Position numbers and translations under genes: made by a program
In this document: positions 63,983 through 64,000 of the stretch, piece by piece
How the letters are laid out: each line of letters starts with the position of its first letter
Numbering within the stretch: position 1 is the first letter of the stretch
DNA from: JADCCX01 sp031378805
GTDB taxonomy: Bacteria; Pseudomonadota; Alphaproteobacteria; Rhizobiales; Beijerinckiaceae
Assembly: GCA_031378805.1 (NCBI GenBank)
Contig: JANNEO010000121.1
Span: 1-64,000 of the forward strand
DNA length: 64,000 bases
Direction of reading: 5' to 3'
The notes under the pieces: model-generated
The model's database searches: none
What the model was told of the DNA's origin: nothing
What the model saw: the letters and a program-made list of their open reading frames with translations, nothing else

Positions 63983-64000
63983 GTTGGGCGAGGCTTTTTT

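Overview
This is an ordinary, densely coded chromosomal window from an alphaproteobacterium, most likely a member of Hyphomicrobiales (Rhizobiales). The evidence is the gene order: rpsF-rpsR-DUF2232-rplI-dnaB, fabD-fabG-mltG-yicC-gmk, lptF-lptG-lptD-surA-rsmA divergent from pepA-holC-ndk, an M48 protease-DsbA-accB-accC block, a class I PHA synthase, and the alpha-type RNase E. Base composition is GC-rich, with one AT-rich stretch at about 11.3-12.2 kb. No rRNA, tRNA, CRISPR array, insertion sequence, prophage or plasmid gene was recognised. I did not find a convincing undescribed multi-gene system. The species cannot be named from the sequence alone.

Layout. 0-4.2 kb: a glycosyltransferase/acyltransferase pair, a nicotinamidase-like hydrolase with a Tat signal, and an MltB-like transglycosylase, separated by palindromic repeats. 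4.2-10.7 kb (minus strand): rimO, an ATC-hydrolase-family gene, an M23 peptidase, a VOC ring-cleavage-type dioxygenase and an ABC-F ATPase. 10.9-12.9 kb: two poorly known genes, one carrying an I78-inhibitor-like domain beside AT-rich DNA, and a hemolysin III homologue. 13.0-20.7 kb: propionyl-CoA carboxylase alpha subunit, two DUF805-type membrane proteins, then accC, accB, a DsbA-like protein and an M48/TPR protease on the minus strand. 20.8-30.5 kb: an aminotransferase, RNase E, and the plus-strand run amiC, mrcA (PBP1a), prfB. prfB needs a +1 recoding event.

30.7-37.5 kb is a complete five-step histidine-utilisation cluster: hutI-hutH-hutG-hutU overlap on the minus strand and hutF is divergent. 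Together they convert histidine to glutamate, formate and ammonia. 37.5-42.3 kb: PHA synthase, a lipoprotein, an AlaC-like aminotransferase and an SbtA-type permease. 42.6-48.1 kb (minus): trmFO, dnaB, rplI, a DUF2232 membrane protein, rpsR and rpsF. 48.4-53.5 kb (plus): fabD, fabG, mltG, yicC, gmk. 53.5-60.4 kb (minus): rsmA, surA-like, lptD, lptG, lptF, the outer-membrane biogenesis operon. 60.6-63.9 kb (plus): pepA, holC, aqpZ, ndk.

The window is mainly envelope biogenesis (peptidoglycan hydrolases and synthases, LPS export), lipid precursor synthesis (acc, fab), translation/replication housekeeping, and carbon/nitrogen metabolism (hut, pcc, pha). The more interesting points are departures from usual order (no acpP-fabF before mltG, no pdxA between surA and rsmA, no aroQ between dsbA and accB), the RF2 recoding site, two families of paired palindromic repeats, the cysteine-less I78-like protein, and candidate regulatory palindromes and leader hairpins. 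Start sites are often chosen downstream of the longest open frame, on the basis of Shine-Dalgarno sequences, stop/start overlaps and family N-termini.
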